From contig BPJP01000005.1 in assembly GCA_026004675.1 (NCBI GenBank), positions 124,001-188,000 on the forward strand: 64,000 bases of DNA, read 5' to 3'. Source of the stretch: Gemmatales bacterium. GTDB lineage: Bacteria; Planctomycetota; Planctomycetia; Gemmatales; Gemmataceae. The translations under genes and the position numbers were made by a program. The notes under the pieces are model-generated. The model was given only the letters and a program-made list of their open reading frames with translations, was not told the DNA's origin and did not search any database. This document shows, piece after piece, positions 44,927-53,887 of this stretch (its first letter is position 1; each line of letters starts with the position of its first letter).

Positions 44927-45796
44927 TCAGTAATAAAGTGCCGTGAAGGCATGAGCGAGACCCAAGAACAACAGGGCCAAGGAAAGCGGGATATGCAGCA
45001 GCAGCCAGCCATGTAACCAGTGGTGCAGCCGTTCTTGCTCGGCAAGAAGGCGGCGTTCTTCGCACAGTTGTTCCAACTCCGCCAAGTGCTCCTTGACTTC
45101 GTTTAAGCCCGGCAAGGCGCGCAAGCGATCAAACGCCGTCTCCGCTTTCACAGGATTCGCCAACAGGGACGAACGCTGGTATTTTTCGTTGAGAAAGGGC
45201 CAGATCTGTTTTTCGCAAAACTCCTGCAATTGCATCTTGGCGCCCAGGACGTTTTGTGACATCTGGACACTGGCGAGCGTTCCTTGCGCTTCGGTGCTCC
45301 AGATGTTCCGCAACGCTTCCTCGGCTTTGCGGCGCATCACCTTGCACAGATGGGGAATCTGCTCGTACGGAGCTTCGCAGGGAACGCGGCTGGTAATCAT
45401 TCGCGGGAGGAACTGCTGCAAAAGAAGGCCGAAAATGCCAGTCGCGATCGTCAACGCGAAAACGACCCAAAGAATCTTTTCGAGCGTTCCGCCGAAGCGA
45501 TATCCGCTGTGCAGCAGAATGAAAACGACGCTTAGCAGTCCCAGCCAGATATGGCCGCGAAGCCAAACACTCCGGGGCCCGAGCCACCACCAGGCCGGAA
45601 CTTTTCGCAAGGCGGAAAGCAAGCCGGCATAGATCATCAAGAGCGAACCGATGATCCCGTACCATAAACCGACAGTGGTGCCGCCGGTCAATCGTCCCGG
45701 AGTGCGCCAGTCCATCCAGTGATAAAAACCGAATGCAGCTGCTGACAGAACCACCGTTGCAACAATCCATTTCTTGTGGCGGGCATCGATCAGCAT
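44927..45796 (-). CDS. Cytochrome-b/ferric-reductase-like membrane protein
   Basis: A 289-residue membrane protein with about six helices in two blocks, split by a soluble helical segment of about 125 residues. His residues sit at positions suited to haem: GHIWLGLLSVVFILLHSGYR in the N-terminal block and HHWLHGWLLLHIPLSLALLF plus GLAHAFTALYY in the C-terminal block. This resembles di-haem cytochrome b or ferric reductase-like transmembrane domains. The middle segment contains two Cys residues (SRVPCEAPYEQIPHLCK). It starts 3 bases after the nadE stop, so both are on one transcript. Electron partner unknown. Confidence 0.72.
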   Translation of the reverse strand: MLIDARHKKWIVATVVLSAAAFGFYHWMDWRTPGRLTGGTTVGLWYGIIGSLLMIYAGLLSALRKVPAWWWLGPRSVWLRGHIWLGLLSVVFILLHSGYRFGGTLEKILWVVFALTIATGIFGLLLQQFLPRMITSRVPCEAPYEQIPHLCKVMRRKAEEALRNIWSTEAQGTLASVQMSQNVLGAKMQLQEFCEKQIWPFLNEKYQRSSLLANPVKAETAFDRLRALPGLNEVKEHLAELEQLCEERRLLAEQERLHHWLHGWLLLHIPLSLALLFLGLAHAFTALYY

Positions 45797-45799
45797 GGT

Positions 45800-47791
45800 T
45801 CAGTCGATCTCCTTGAGCCAGCTATGCACTTCAGCATCCGATGGCATGCGCCAGTCGGCGCGAGGCGACAGGCTTATCGTACCAACCTTGGGGCCATCAG
45901 GCAGACAGGAACGTTTGAATTGGTTGGCAAAAAAGCGGCGGAGAAAAGTCGCCAGCCAGCGGCGAATTTCCGCCGGCGAGTAATCCCTTTCGAATTTGGC
46001 ATGTTCCGCCAGGAAGAGGATTTTGGCTGGGCTGGCTCCATAACGAAGAAAATGGTAGAGGAAAAAGTCATGCAGTTCGTAAGGTCCGATCGCTTTTTCC
46101 GTTGATTGCCGGCTTTGGCCATCGGCACCGGCAGGCAGCAGCTCTGGTGAAATCTCCGTCGCGACCACGTCGAGCATCGTTTTGCGAACAGCACCGTCGA
46201 ATTCGTTTTCCGCAGCCCAACTCACCAGAAATTTGACCAGCGTCTTGGGGATGCTGACGTTGGGATTGTACATGCTCATGTGGTCACCGTTGTAGGTGCA
46301 CCAACCCAGCGCTAATTCCGACACGTCGCCTGTGCCGATCACGAAGCCGTGGTTCATCAAGATGTGCATTCGCATCCTGGCTTGGATGTTTTCGAAGGTC
46401 AAATCGTCTCGTTCGTCGGCGTGGATTTCTTCGAGTCGTCGCGTGAATTCTGCAACGGTGAGGTTCTGCACGTCGATTCCGAACGGTCGAAAGCCGCACG
46501 CTTGCATTTCAGCCAGGCACAACGGGCGAATATCGATTTCGCGGGCTTGCACACCGAGGAGTTTCATCAAGGTCCAGGCATTGTCTTTTGTTCTCGCTGT
46601 GGTGCCGAATCCCGGCATGGTGAAGGCATGGATTTTCTCCCTGGAAACGCCCAAGGCGTCCATGGTCTTGCAGGCCACCACGAGAGCCAGGGTCGAATCG
46701 AGGCCGCCCGAAACCCCGATGACGACATCGGGCTTGTTCAAGTGGTCGAGCCGTTTTGCCAGCCCCGCAACCTGGCAATGGAAGATTTCGCGGCAACGTT
46801 CATCGAGTTGATCACGACGGTCGGGAACGAAAGGATGCGCCGGTACCGGACGAGCCAGAGGACGAACTGCTTCCTTCTTTTGCAAACAGAACGGGATGCG
46901 CTCAAACTCGCGCCGCGGCTGATGCGCTTCGCCAAACCACGACAGGATGACGCGATCGTTTCGCAGTCGTTGCAGATCGACGTCGGCATACACTAAAGCA
47001 CCATCGCGCTCGAATCGCCTGTTCTCAGCCAGCGGAATCTGGCTTTCTGAAACCAGGCAATGCCCCCCATAGACGACGTCGGTCGTCGATTCGTGCACGC
47101 CGCACGATGCATAGGCATAAGCCGCCACACAACGGCCCGACTGGTTCAGGATCAATTGCCGCCGATAATCTCCTTTGCCTATCAATTCGTTGCTCGCCGA
47201 GAGATTGAGCAAAACCGTGGCGCCAGCCAGAGCCTGAAACGAACTCGGCGGGACCGGCGCCCAAAGGTCTTCACAGATTTCCACACCGATCGTCAATCCC
47301 TCGAAGTCGGTGGCAGCAAACAGCAGATCGGTCCCGAAGCGAACGGGCACGCCGTTGAGGAACAAAAACTTGCTCCGTGCCATGGTCCCTGAAGAGAACC
47401 AGCGGACTTCGTAAAACTCTTTGTAATTCGGCAAAACGGTCTTCGGAACGATGCCAAGAATTCGGCCCTGATGCAGGACGGCGGCACAATTGAAAAGTCG
47501 ATCATCGGCAACGATCGGCAAGCCGACGACCGCCACACCAGCATACACACTGGCGGTCGCTTCACGCACTTCTTCCAAAGAGTCCAGTGCCGCCTGCAAA
47601 AGCGCCTTTTGTTGGAAAAGGTCGGCGCACGTGTAACCCGTCAAACATAGTTCGGGAAACACAATGACATCAATTGCTTCTTGCCTAGCACGCTGGAGGT
47701 AAACTAAAATATGCCGCAGATTGAACTGGCAATCCGCCACGCGAACAACAGGCGCCGCTGCTGCCAACCGAAGAAAACCGTGATGAGACAT
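45800..47791 (-). CDS. nadE: Glutamine-dependent NAD+ synthetase
   Basis: A 663-residue two-domain enzyme that makes NAD+ from deamido-NAD+, ATP and glutamine. The N-terminal nitrilase-type glutaminase shows its triad: Glu in VIVFPELCLTGYTC, Lys in GIVPKTVLPNYKEF and Cys in TIGVEICEDLWAP. The synthetase domain has the ATP loop VIGVSGGLDSTLALVVACKT, MPGFGTTARTKDNAW and the YNGDHMSMYNPNVSIPKTLV region. The length is typical of bacterial glutamine-dependent NadE. The cytochrome-b-like gene follows immediately. Confidence 0.94.
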   Translation of the reverse strand: MSHHGFLRLAAAAPVVRVADCQFNLRHILVYLQRARQEAIDVIVFPELCLTGYTCADLFQQKALLQAALDSLEEVREATASVYAGVAVVGLPIVADDRLFNCAAVLHQGRILGIVPKTVLPNYKEFYEVRWFSSGTMARSKFLFLNGVPVRFGTDLLFAATDFEGLTIGVEICEDLWAPVPPSSFQALAGATVLLNLSASNELIGKGDYRRQLILNQSGRCVAAYAYASCGVHESTTDVVYGGHCLVSESQIPLAENRRFERDGALVYADVDLQRLRNDRVILSWFGEAHQPRREFERIPFCLQKKEAVRPLARPVPAHPFVPDRRDQLDERCREIFHCQVAGLAKRLDHLNKPDVVIGVSGGLDSTLALVVACKTMDALGVSREKIHAFTMPGFGTTARTKDNAWTLMKLLGVQAREIDIRPLCLAEMQACGFRPFGIDVQNLTVAEFTRRLEEIHADERDDLTFENIQARMRMHILMNHGFVIGTGDVSELALGWCTYNGDHMSMYNPNVSIPKTLVKFLVSWAAENEFDGAVRKTMLDVVATEISPELLPAGADGQSRQSTEKAIGPYELHDFFLYHFLRYGASPAKILFLAEHAKFERDYSPAEIRRWLATFLRRFFANQFKRSCLPDGPKVGTISLSPRADWRMPSDAEVHSWLKEID

Positions 47792-47998
47792 TCGTATCTG
47801 ACCCGATACCTGACGAGCCGACTGTTTTCAGCACCGCGGCGCCGACGCGGCAAAACTCGAACACCCCCTGCTATTGTATCATCGCTGGCACGAGCTTTTC
47901 GGCGATTTTGCTCGTAGCCGATTGCGAGGTCCCCAAGGCTGTTGTACTCAGGTTGCGCTGTATCTGCTGCCCAATGATTGAACGAATTAGAGGCCAAT

Positions 47999-49417
47999 AT
48001 GGACGTGCCAATGAATCGAACAGCAGACGTCGTTTTTAGTCGCCGGGAAATGTTGCGCCGTTGTGGCATGGGATTCGGCATGCTCGGTCTGGCCGGCTTG
48101 CTGGTCGACGACAATAGCTATGCCGCCGCCGATATTAATCCATTGGCGCCGAAGAAACCACACTTTCCCGCCAAAGCGAGACAGGTCGTGCACTTGTTTA
48201 TGAATGGCGGCCCGTCTCACGTCGACACCTTCGATCCCAAGCCGCTTTTGAAGAAATATCACGGCAAGCCGCTTCCCAGTCCCAACTTGCGTACCGAACG
48301 CAAAACAGCCGGGGCGCTCGGCTCGCCCTTCGCCTTCCGCCGGTATGGCCAGAGCGGAATCGAAGTGAGCGAACTGTTTGCCAGGACAGCCGAGTTGATC
48401 GACGATATCTGCGTCATCCGTTCGCTTCATGCCGAAGTACCGAATCACGAACCGTCTCTCATGCTCATGAATTGCGGTGATGGCCGACTCCCCAGACCCA
48501 GCATGGGAGCCTGGATCACCTATGGCCTCGGATCGGAAAACCAGAATTTGCCCGGCTTCATTGCCATGTGTCCCGGCGGTTATCCGATCGTCGCCACCCA
48601 GAATTGGCGCTCCGCTTTCCTTCCCGGCGCCTATCAGGGTACCTATATCAATACCCAACATACCGACATCCAAAAATTGATTCAGAATATCAGAAACCAT
48701 GCCCAAACGTTATCCGAACAACGTCGCCAACTCGATTTGCTTCGCCAGTTGAACGAACTCCACAGGCAAAGCCGGGCTGGTGATCCTCAACTCGAAGCAC
48801 GCATCCAGTCGTTCGAATTAGCCTACCGCATGCAAACCGAAGCGACGGATGCGTTCGATATCTCGCGCGAGCCAAAATCCATCCGCGTAATGTACGGGTC
48901 CGGCGTGCACGGTCGGCAATTGCTGATCGCTCGCCGACTGCTGGAACGCGGCGTCCGCTTTTTGCAAATCTGGTCCGGTGCCGGGCAGCCATGGGACAAT
49001 CACGAAAACATCGAAAAAAACCACCGCAAACTCGGCAACGACTGGGACCAGCCCATCGCTGCCTTCCTCAAAGACCTCAAACAAAGAGGCATGCTCGACA
49101 CCACGCTCGTCATGTGGGGAGGCGAATTCGGCCGAACGCCAGTCGCCGAATTACCCAAGCTCTCAGGACGTGACCACAATCACTACGGATTCAGCATGTG
49201 GCTCGCCGGCGGAGGCATCAAAGGCGGCACCGTCTATGGAGCGACCGACGAGTTCGGCTTCGCTGCCGTCGAAAACAAAGTCCATGTCCACGACCTCCAC
49301 GCCACCATCCTCCACCTCCTCGGTTTCGACCATGAAAAACTAACCTACCGTTACGCCGGCCGTGACTTTCGCCTCACCGACGTGCATGGTCACGTGATCC
49401 ACGAAATCATTGCATGA
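47999..49417 (+). CDS. DUF1501 protein with Tat-like signal
   Basis: A 472-residue protein of the DUF1501 (alkaline-phosphatase/sulfatase-fold) family, greatly expanded in Planctomycetota. The signal is twin-arginine-like: SRREMLRRCGMGFGMLGLAG. Family text includes KARQVVHLFMNGGPSHVDTF, GIEVSELFARTAELIDDICV, IRSLHAEVPNHEPSLMLMNC, WGGEFGRTPVAE and GRDHNHYGFSMWLAGGGIKGG. The Asp/His residues suggest a metal site. The ATG at 47999 follows GAGG; a TTG at 47978 is less likely. DUF1501 genes usually follow a DUF1549/DUF1553 cytochrome-type gene; none is present here. Function of the family is unproven. Confidence 0.88.
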   Translation: MDVPMNRTADVVFSRREMLRRCGMGFGMLGLAGLLVDDNSYAAADINPLAPKKPHFPAKARQVVHLFMNGGPSHVDTFDPKPLLKKYHGKPLPSPNLRTERKTAGALGSPFAFRRYGQSGIEVSELFARTAELIDDICVIRSLHAEVPNHEPSLMLMNCGDGRLPRPSMGAWITYGLGSENQNLPGFIAMCPGGYPIVATQNWRSAFLPGAYQGTYINTQHTDIQKLIQNIRNHAQTLSEQRRQLDLLRQLNELHRQSRAGDPQLEARIQSFELAYRMQTEATDAFDISREPKSIRVMYGSGVHGRQLLIARRLLERGVRFLQIWSGAGQPWDNHENIEKNHRKLGNDWDQPIAAFLKDLKQRGMLDTTLVMWGGEFGRTPVAELPKLSGRDHNHYGFSMWLAGGGIKGGTVYGATDEFGFAAVENKVHVHDLHATILHLLGFDHEKLTYRYAGRDFRLTDVHGHVIHEIIA

Positions 49418-49421
49418 ACCG

Positions 49422-49777
49422 ACCGTTTGTTGACGGCGTCTGCATGCTCACGCCTCTGCCTGAATCAGGGGAATGTGGAAGCGAGAGGACCGGGCTGTTC
49501 CGATCCACCGTTAGTTGACGGTAAACCCTCTTCACGTTCACCGTCAGTTGACGGTCCGCTCGCCGCGCTGACGCTACGACGCTCGCTGGAAACGCCGTTA
49601 GTTGACGGTGGAAATAAGATACGCAAGATAGGAAAGGATTTCTTCAACGATGCTCGTGGCGTATCCGCGCGCACCAAGACGCCCTTGAGCGCAGCAGAAA
49701 GTGCAGCAGCGTATCTTGACGATGGCATTTGGCCAAACCTGCTACCGATGAAGCATCGGAAACCGTCAACAAACGGG
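49422..49777. repeat. Cluster of five short palindromic repeats
   Basis: The 442-base gap 49418-49859 contains no convincing gene but holds five copies of a 14-16 base element built on CCGT-TAGT-TGACGG. Copies are at 49422-49437, 49507-49522, 49540-49555, 49594-49609 and, inverted, 49762-49777. The third, ACCGTCAGTTGACGGT, is an almost perfect palindrome. The first and last share the variant CCGTTTGTTGACGG and are exact inverted copies, so they bracket the cluster. Confidence 0.75.
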
Positions 49778-49859
49778 GGCTTCCGGCAGCATTTGGCCGT
49801 GGGGAGCACGATCGACGGACGAATTAGCGGGCAACGAAGAAAATAAGTATCGACGTCGC

Positions 49860-52157
49860 TTAATCTTCGATTTCCTGGAAGATGCGTTCGAATTCGCCCT
49901 GGCAGACGGCGAAAGCACGCACCAGGACGGGATCGAATTGGCCTTGCGCTTCGAGAATGAATCGGGCTGCTTCGGCATGGGGCAGCGGCGGTTTGTGAAA
50001 GCGTTTGCGGCGCAAGGCATCGTAGACGTCAGCGACGGCAACGATCCGCGAAGCACGCGGAATGTTCTCACCGGCGAGCCGATCGGGATACCCTCGGCCA
50101 TCATAACGTTCGTGGTGATGTCGAACGATGACGCGAGCCATACCGAGAAACGGCAAGGAGTCGCCATGCGCTTCCGCAAGCGATTCGAGAATATTCGAAC
50201 CAATAATGGTATGCGTTTCGACCAGAGTACGCTCATGGGGGTCGAGGCGCCCCGGTTTGCAGAGGATATGGTCGGGCAGACCGATCTTGCCAATGTCGTG
50301 CAGAGGTACGCACCGTTCGAGTTGTTCGAGAAAGTCGGCATTGATCGTGCCGGCCCATTCCGGATCATCGGCGACGTGTTGGGCGAGGCAAACCGAGAAG
50401 AGCTGCAGTCGGCGGAGATGAGCGGCGGTTTCGCCGTCGCGCGATTCCGCCATCTTCGCCATGGCAAAGAGAATGGCATCTTGAGCCTGGCGAACGTCGT
50501 CAGCCCGGGCTTCGAGGCTGCTTTCCAGTTGACGGTTGGCCAGACGCAAATGACGGTTCAGTTGCTCGTAACGATCCAGAGCGTCTTTGATGCGCAAAGC
50601 TTGCTGCACGCGGGCGCTCAACTGTTTTCTCTCAAACGGGATACCGATCAGGTCATCGATTCCGCTGCTGAGCGCCCTTGCCGTGGCATCAATACTGGCG
50701 TCCTTCGAAAGCGCTAAAATGCGCAAACTGGCAGAGATCGGCGGCTTGCGGAGTTGCTGGCAAATCGCCAGAGGGTCTTCCCCTCTTAAAGCGTCGAGGT
50801 CGATCAGCACCAGTTCGTAGGGATACGTTTTGATCGCTTCGAGCGTTTGTGACATCGTCGTCGTCCGTTCGCACCGGCACCCCAGAGACTCCAGGATTTC
50901 GGCACAGCTTTGAAATAGCTGTTCGTCGGACATCACGAGAAGGGTTCGCCGGACGCGCGGCGTCAACGGAATATCTTCTGCGGAAAGATCAGCGATTAGC
51001 GACGCGGACGATCGTGAGACGAAAGGCGTCAACGCCCGCATTACAGCCAGGGGAGACGAGGGACGGTCGCTGGGGTTGCGTTGCAACATTTGGTCGATGA
51101 GGTTGTCCAGTTCGGGAGGAACTTCCGGTCTGAGAGAGCGAACGCGGCGAGGCGGTTCGGTTTGCAGTGCTTTCAGTGCAGCAGCGAGCGTCTTCTTTGG
51201 CGGGTAGGGAAGCTCTCCGGTCAAAAGCCAAAACAGCGACGCCCCCAGTCCATAAATGTCTGCGGCGGCACTGACGGTCGTTGGATCGCGGCTTTGTTCG
51301 GGGGCCATGAACTCGACGCTGCCCAAGAGAACGCCTGGATTGGTAAGGCTGCTGCAAAACTGTCTGGCTAAACCGAAATCGACGACCTTGACATCTCCTT
51401 GTCGGGTAAGCAACAGGTTGGACGGTTTGATGTCGCGGTGGATCAGGTGGTGGTCGTGTGCTTCCTGCAAGCCGCAGGCGGCTTGACGAATCCAGTCGCA
51501 GGCTTGTTCGATCGAGACTCGACAATGTTCCACCAGATATTGCTCGAGGTCGCCGCCATCGACCAGTTCCATGACGAGGTAGATCAGAGCTGGTTTTCCT
51601 GGACCTGCGGGCGGAAGCTCGCCAGCATCATAGGCCATCACGATGTGCGGATGGTGCAGGTTGGCGAGGACATCGATTTCACCATAAAAACGTTCGAGCA
51701 AGGCAGGTTCGCAATCTTCGTCGACGGGAAGGACCTTGACGGCGGCTCGTCGTTTCATCAGGAAATGCTCGGCAAGAAAGACGACCGCCATGCTGCCTGC
51801 CCCAAGCCGCTCCAGGACTCGGTAATTACCCAGAACAAGCCCGTGTGTCTTGCCCGCTTCAACGCGATCGAGTTGGTACGTGGTGAGCAATTTGCTCTGT
51901 ACGAGCATCCGACCCAGGCGTTGTTCGTTGTCGAACTTGGAAAGATCGGGGGATTTTTCCAGAAATTGCCGGACTTCAAACGGAGTAAGAAGTTGCAGTC
52001 GAAGCAGACGATTGAGAAACTCGCGTGCTGGTGCGGGTAAATCGGGATACCCTTCGATGGCGATGTTGGCCTGTTCAACGCCCACGCCGGAGATGACGGC
52101 GTCGATCATGTTGCCTTGCGGACGGGCTTTCCCTTCGCTTTGCACTTGGGTGCTCAT
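49860..52157 (-). CDS. Ser/Thr kinase - receiver - HD-GYP fusion protein
   Basis: A 765-residue cytoplasmic signalling protein with three output/input modules in one chain. An N-terminal helical segment (1-105) precedes a Hanks kinase (about 110-385; LGAGSMAVVFLAEH, AAVKVLPVDED, LIHRDIKPSNLLL, VDFGLARQF, GSVEFMAPEQ). A receiver domain follows (about 405-520; TLLVMSDEQLFQSCAEILE, phosphoacceptor Asp in YELVLIDLDALRG). An HD-GYP domain ends it (about 570-745; VPLHDIGKIGLPDHIL and HHERYDGRGYPDRLAGENI), which would hydrolyse cyclic di-GMP. The ATG at 52157 is chosen over a longer reading because AGGA precedes it. No membrane segment. Confidence 0.9.
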   Translation of the reverse strand: MSTQVQSEGKARPQGNMIDAVISGVGVEQANIAIEGYPDLPAPAREFLNRLLRLQLLTPFEVRQFLEKSPDLSKFDNEQRLGRMLVQSKLLTTYQLDRVEAGKTHGLVLGNYRVLERLGAGSMAVVFLAEHFLMKRRAAVKVLPVDEDCEPALLERFYGEIDVLANLHHPHIVMAYDAGELPPAGPGKPALIYLVMELVDGGDLEQYLVEHCRVSIEQACDWIRQAACGLQEAHDHHLIHRDIKPSNLLLTRQGDVKVVDFGLARQFCSSLTNPGVLLGSVEFMAPEQSRDPTTVSAAADIYGLGASLFWLLTGELPYPPKKTLAAALKALQTEPPRRVRSLRPEVPPELDNLIDQMLQRNPSDRPSSPLAVMRALTPFVSRSSASLIADLSAEDIPLTPRVRRTLLVMSDEQLFQSCAEILESLGCRCERTTTMSQTLEAIKTYPYELVLIDLDALRGEDPLAICQQLRKPPISASLRILALSKDASIDATARALSSGIDDLIGIPFERKQLSARVQQALRIKDALDRYEQLNRHLRLANRQLESSLEARADDVRQAQDAILFAMAKMAESRDGETAAHLRRLQLFSVCLAQHVADDPEWAGTINADFLEQLERCVPLHDIGKIGLPDHILCKPGRLDPHERTLVETHTIIGSNILESLAEAHGDSLPFLGMARVIVRHHHERYDGRGYPDRLAGENIPRASRIVAVADVYDALRRKRFHKPPLPHAEAARFILEAQGQFDPVLVRAFAVCQGEFERIFQEIED

Positions 52158-52427
52158 ATTCCTGCTGCTGGTTCCAAATTGCCCCAACGATACAATCACT
52201 AGATTCCAGGGGGAGAGAACCTGCCAAAGCATAGCTTGTGAATCGGCGAAGGGCAAAGTAAAAGAAACGGATCATTCCGCGGCCGTTTTTTTCGAATCCA
52301 GGCGAATCGCCTGCCAACCCCTTGCATTGCGTCGCTTGTCTCTTATGATGGTAAAGCAGTGTGTGCGAGACAGCCTGCCGGTTCCTCACACCCTGTAATG
52401 CTCAACTAGTTGCGAAGGAGGGTTTGT

Positions 52428-53021
52428 ATGAAGTTTACGCGATTTTGGTTGGTTGGCTTATTCTGCGCAGCGGCGACGGCGGTGTACGTCTTCACTGCGA
52501 AAGCTGATGAAGAGTCGGACAAGTTGAAAAAGCCGATTCGCGAACTTGCCGCGGCGATCGCGAAAGACCCCAAGAACAAAAGCCTGGCCAAAATGGCGGA
52601 AAAAATCGCAAAAATGGAAGCCGCCGAGATCGATCTGATCATGGTGCTTTTCAAGCTGCGCTCCAAGGGTGGGCTTGGTGTCGGCGACAAACCCGACTCA
52701 GTGAAACCGGACGGAATCGAACAGGCTATCATCGCACTGGACCGCAAGCCGCCTTCATCGACCGCCTTGAAGGAGAACGCCAAGGCATGGGCACAAATGG
52801 CTTACGACACTGCCGCCATTACCAAGGTCATCTATAACAAACATGGCCTGAACAAAAAGAAAGAAATTGAAACTTGGACGAAATACTGCAAAGAGATGGA
52901 AGCCAAGGCGATCGAATTCGCCAAAGCTTGCACCGCTAAGGACGCCACCCCGGCGAGCATCCAGAAGGCAGCTCGGGCACTCAACAATGTCTGCCTTAAC
53001 TGCCATAATGACTTCCGCTAA
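52428..53021 (+). CDS. Periplasmic c'-like cytochrome
   Basis: A 197-residue exported haem protein. AAGGAGGG precedes the ATG at 52428, which starts a signal peptide (WLVGLFCAAATAVYVFTAKA). The mature part is almost wholly helical and lysine-rich, and the only haem motif is near the very C-terminus (NVCLNCHNDFR). A single C-terminal CxxCH after a four-helix bundle is the layout of class II cytochromes c' and c556. Role likely electron transfer or gas/stress binding; no redox partner is adjacent. A strong terminator follows. Confidence 0.82.
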   Translation: MKFTRFWLVGLFCAAATAVYVFTAKADEESDKLKKPIRELAAAIAKDPKNKSLAKMAEKIAKMEAAEIDLIMVLFKLRSKGGLGVGDKPDSVKPDGIEQAIIALDRKPPSSTALKENAKAWAQMAYDTAAITKVIYNKHGLNKKKEIETWTKYCKEMEAKAIEFAKACTAKDATPASIQKAARALNNVCLNCHNDFR

Positions 53022-53053
53022 TCGGCATCCCTTTTGGGATGGACGCAAAAGAC

Positions 53054-53088
53054 CCCGTTTTCTGGCCCTTCGGAAAACGGGTTTTTTT
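53054..53088 (+). terminator. Rho-independent terminator
   Basis: The perfect stem CCCGTTTTC / GAAAACGGG with a ten-base loop is followed by seven T. It ends the cytochrome transcript and separates it from the next gene. Confidence 0.9.
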
Positions 53089-53131
53089 GTCTTGTTTTCG
53101 CGTACGCATCAAAGATCATCGCGGCAAAACC

Positions 53132-53851
53132 ATGGACGTATCTTTATCCCGCGAGGAAGTGATCCAGGAAGTCGATCGGGCGGTCGACGAATTGCTCGCT
53201 TCGGCTGGCGTGAGCGAACCGCCTGTCGATGCGATCCGCATCGCTCAGGACTGCTTGGGCATCGTCGTCTGTCTGGATTCGCGGCAGCCACAGCGCGGAC
53301 GAGCTCATCGGGCCGGCGGCAAACAGCACATTTTCCTTCGCCCCGAACCGAGCGAAGAACGGCATCAATGGACGGTTGCCCACGAAATCGGCGAATTCCT
53401 CAAGGGGGACCTGCTCCGCCGATGCCACATCGAGCCTGAACAAACCCCCGTCATGATGGGCGAATCGCTGGCGAATCTGTTTGCCGACCATTTGCTTTTG
53501 CCGACGCGCTGGTTTCTGGCCGATTCACGAGAGCTTCGCTTCGACTTGTTCGCTTTGAAACGCCGCTACCGCACCGCCAGCCACGAGGTCATTGCCTGGC
53601 GGTGGCTCGATTGTCCAGAACCGTGCGTTGTTTCCATCATCGACAATGACAGGGTTTGGCGGCGGCGAAGCAATGCCTGGCCCGTTCGCAGCCGACGGCT
53701 CGAGCCGGCCGAACTGGAATGCCAAAGACAAGTCCACATGACGAAGCAGAACCAAATGGTATCTCAGGATGGCTGGACGGTGCAGGGGTGGCCCATTTAC
53801 CAGGCGGAATGGAAGCGGGAAATCCTGCGCAGTGTCAGGGATATCGAATAG
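53132..53851 (+). CDS. ImmA/IrrE-like metallopeptidase-fold protein
   Basis: A 239-residue protein resembling the ImmA/IrrE zinc peptidases that cleave repressors in stress or mobile-element responses. WTVAHEIGEFLKGD matches the active-site helix, but the second His of the HExxH motif is Glu (HEIGE), and a later ESLANLFADHLLLPTRWF matches the family's Glu-containing helix. FALKRRYRTASHEVIAWRWL is the usual substrate-binding C-terminal part. The N-terminal segment is helical and could bind a partner. No XRE-type repressor is next to it. The ATG at 53132 lies past the terminator. With a changed ligand it might be inactive or use another residue. Confidence 0.75.
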   Translation: MDVSLSREEVIQEVDRAVDELLASAGVSEPPVDAIRIAQDCLGIVVCLDSRQPQRGRAHRAGGKQHIFLRPEPSEERHQWTVAHEIGEFLKGDLLRRCHIEPEQTPVMMGESLANLFADHLLLPTRWFLADSRELRFDLFALKRRYRTASHEVIAWRWLDCPEPCVVSIIDNDRVWRRRSNAWPVRSRRLEPAELECQRQVHMTKQNQMVSQDGWTVQGWPIYQAEWKREILRSVRDIE

Positions 53852-53887
53852 ATCGCTGCAGCCAACCAATCTGGAGCGGAGTCGACT

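Noticed and set aside
49422..49777. CRISPR array
   Set aside because: Repeats are only 14-16 bases, unevenly spaced, in mixed orientation, and no cas genes are near.
49427..49846. Open frame of 139 codons between the DUF1501 gene and the kinase fusion
   Set aside because: It runs through the palindromic repeats, has low-complexity composition and no homology that I recognise.
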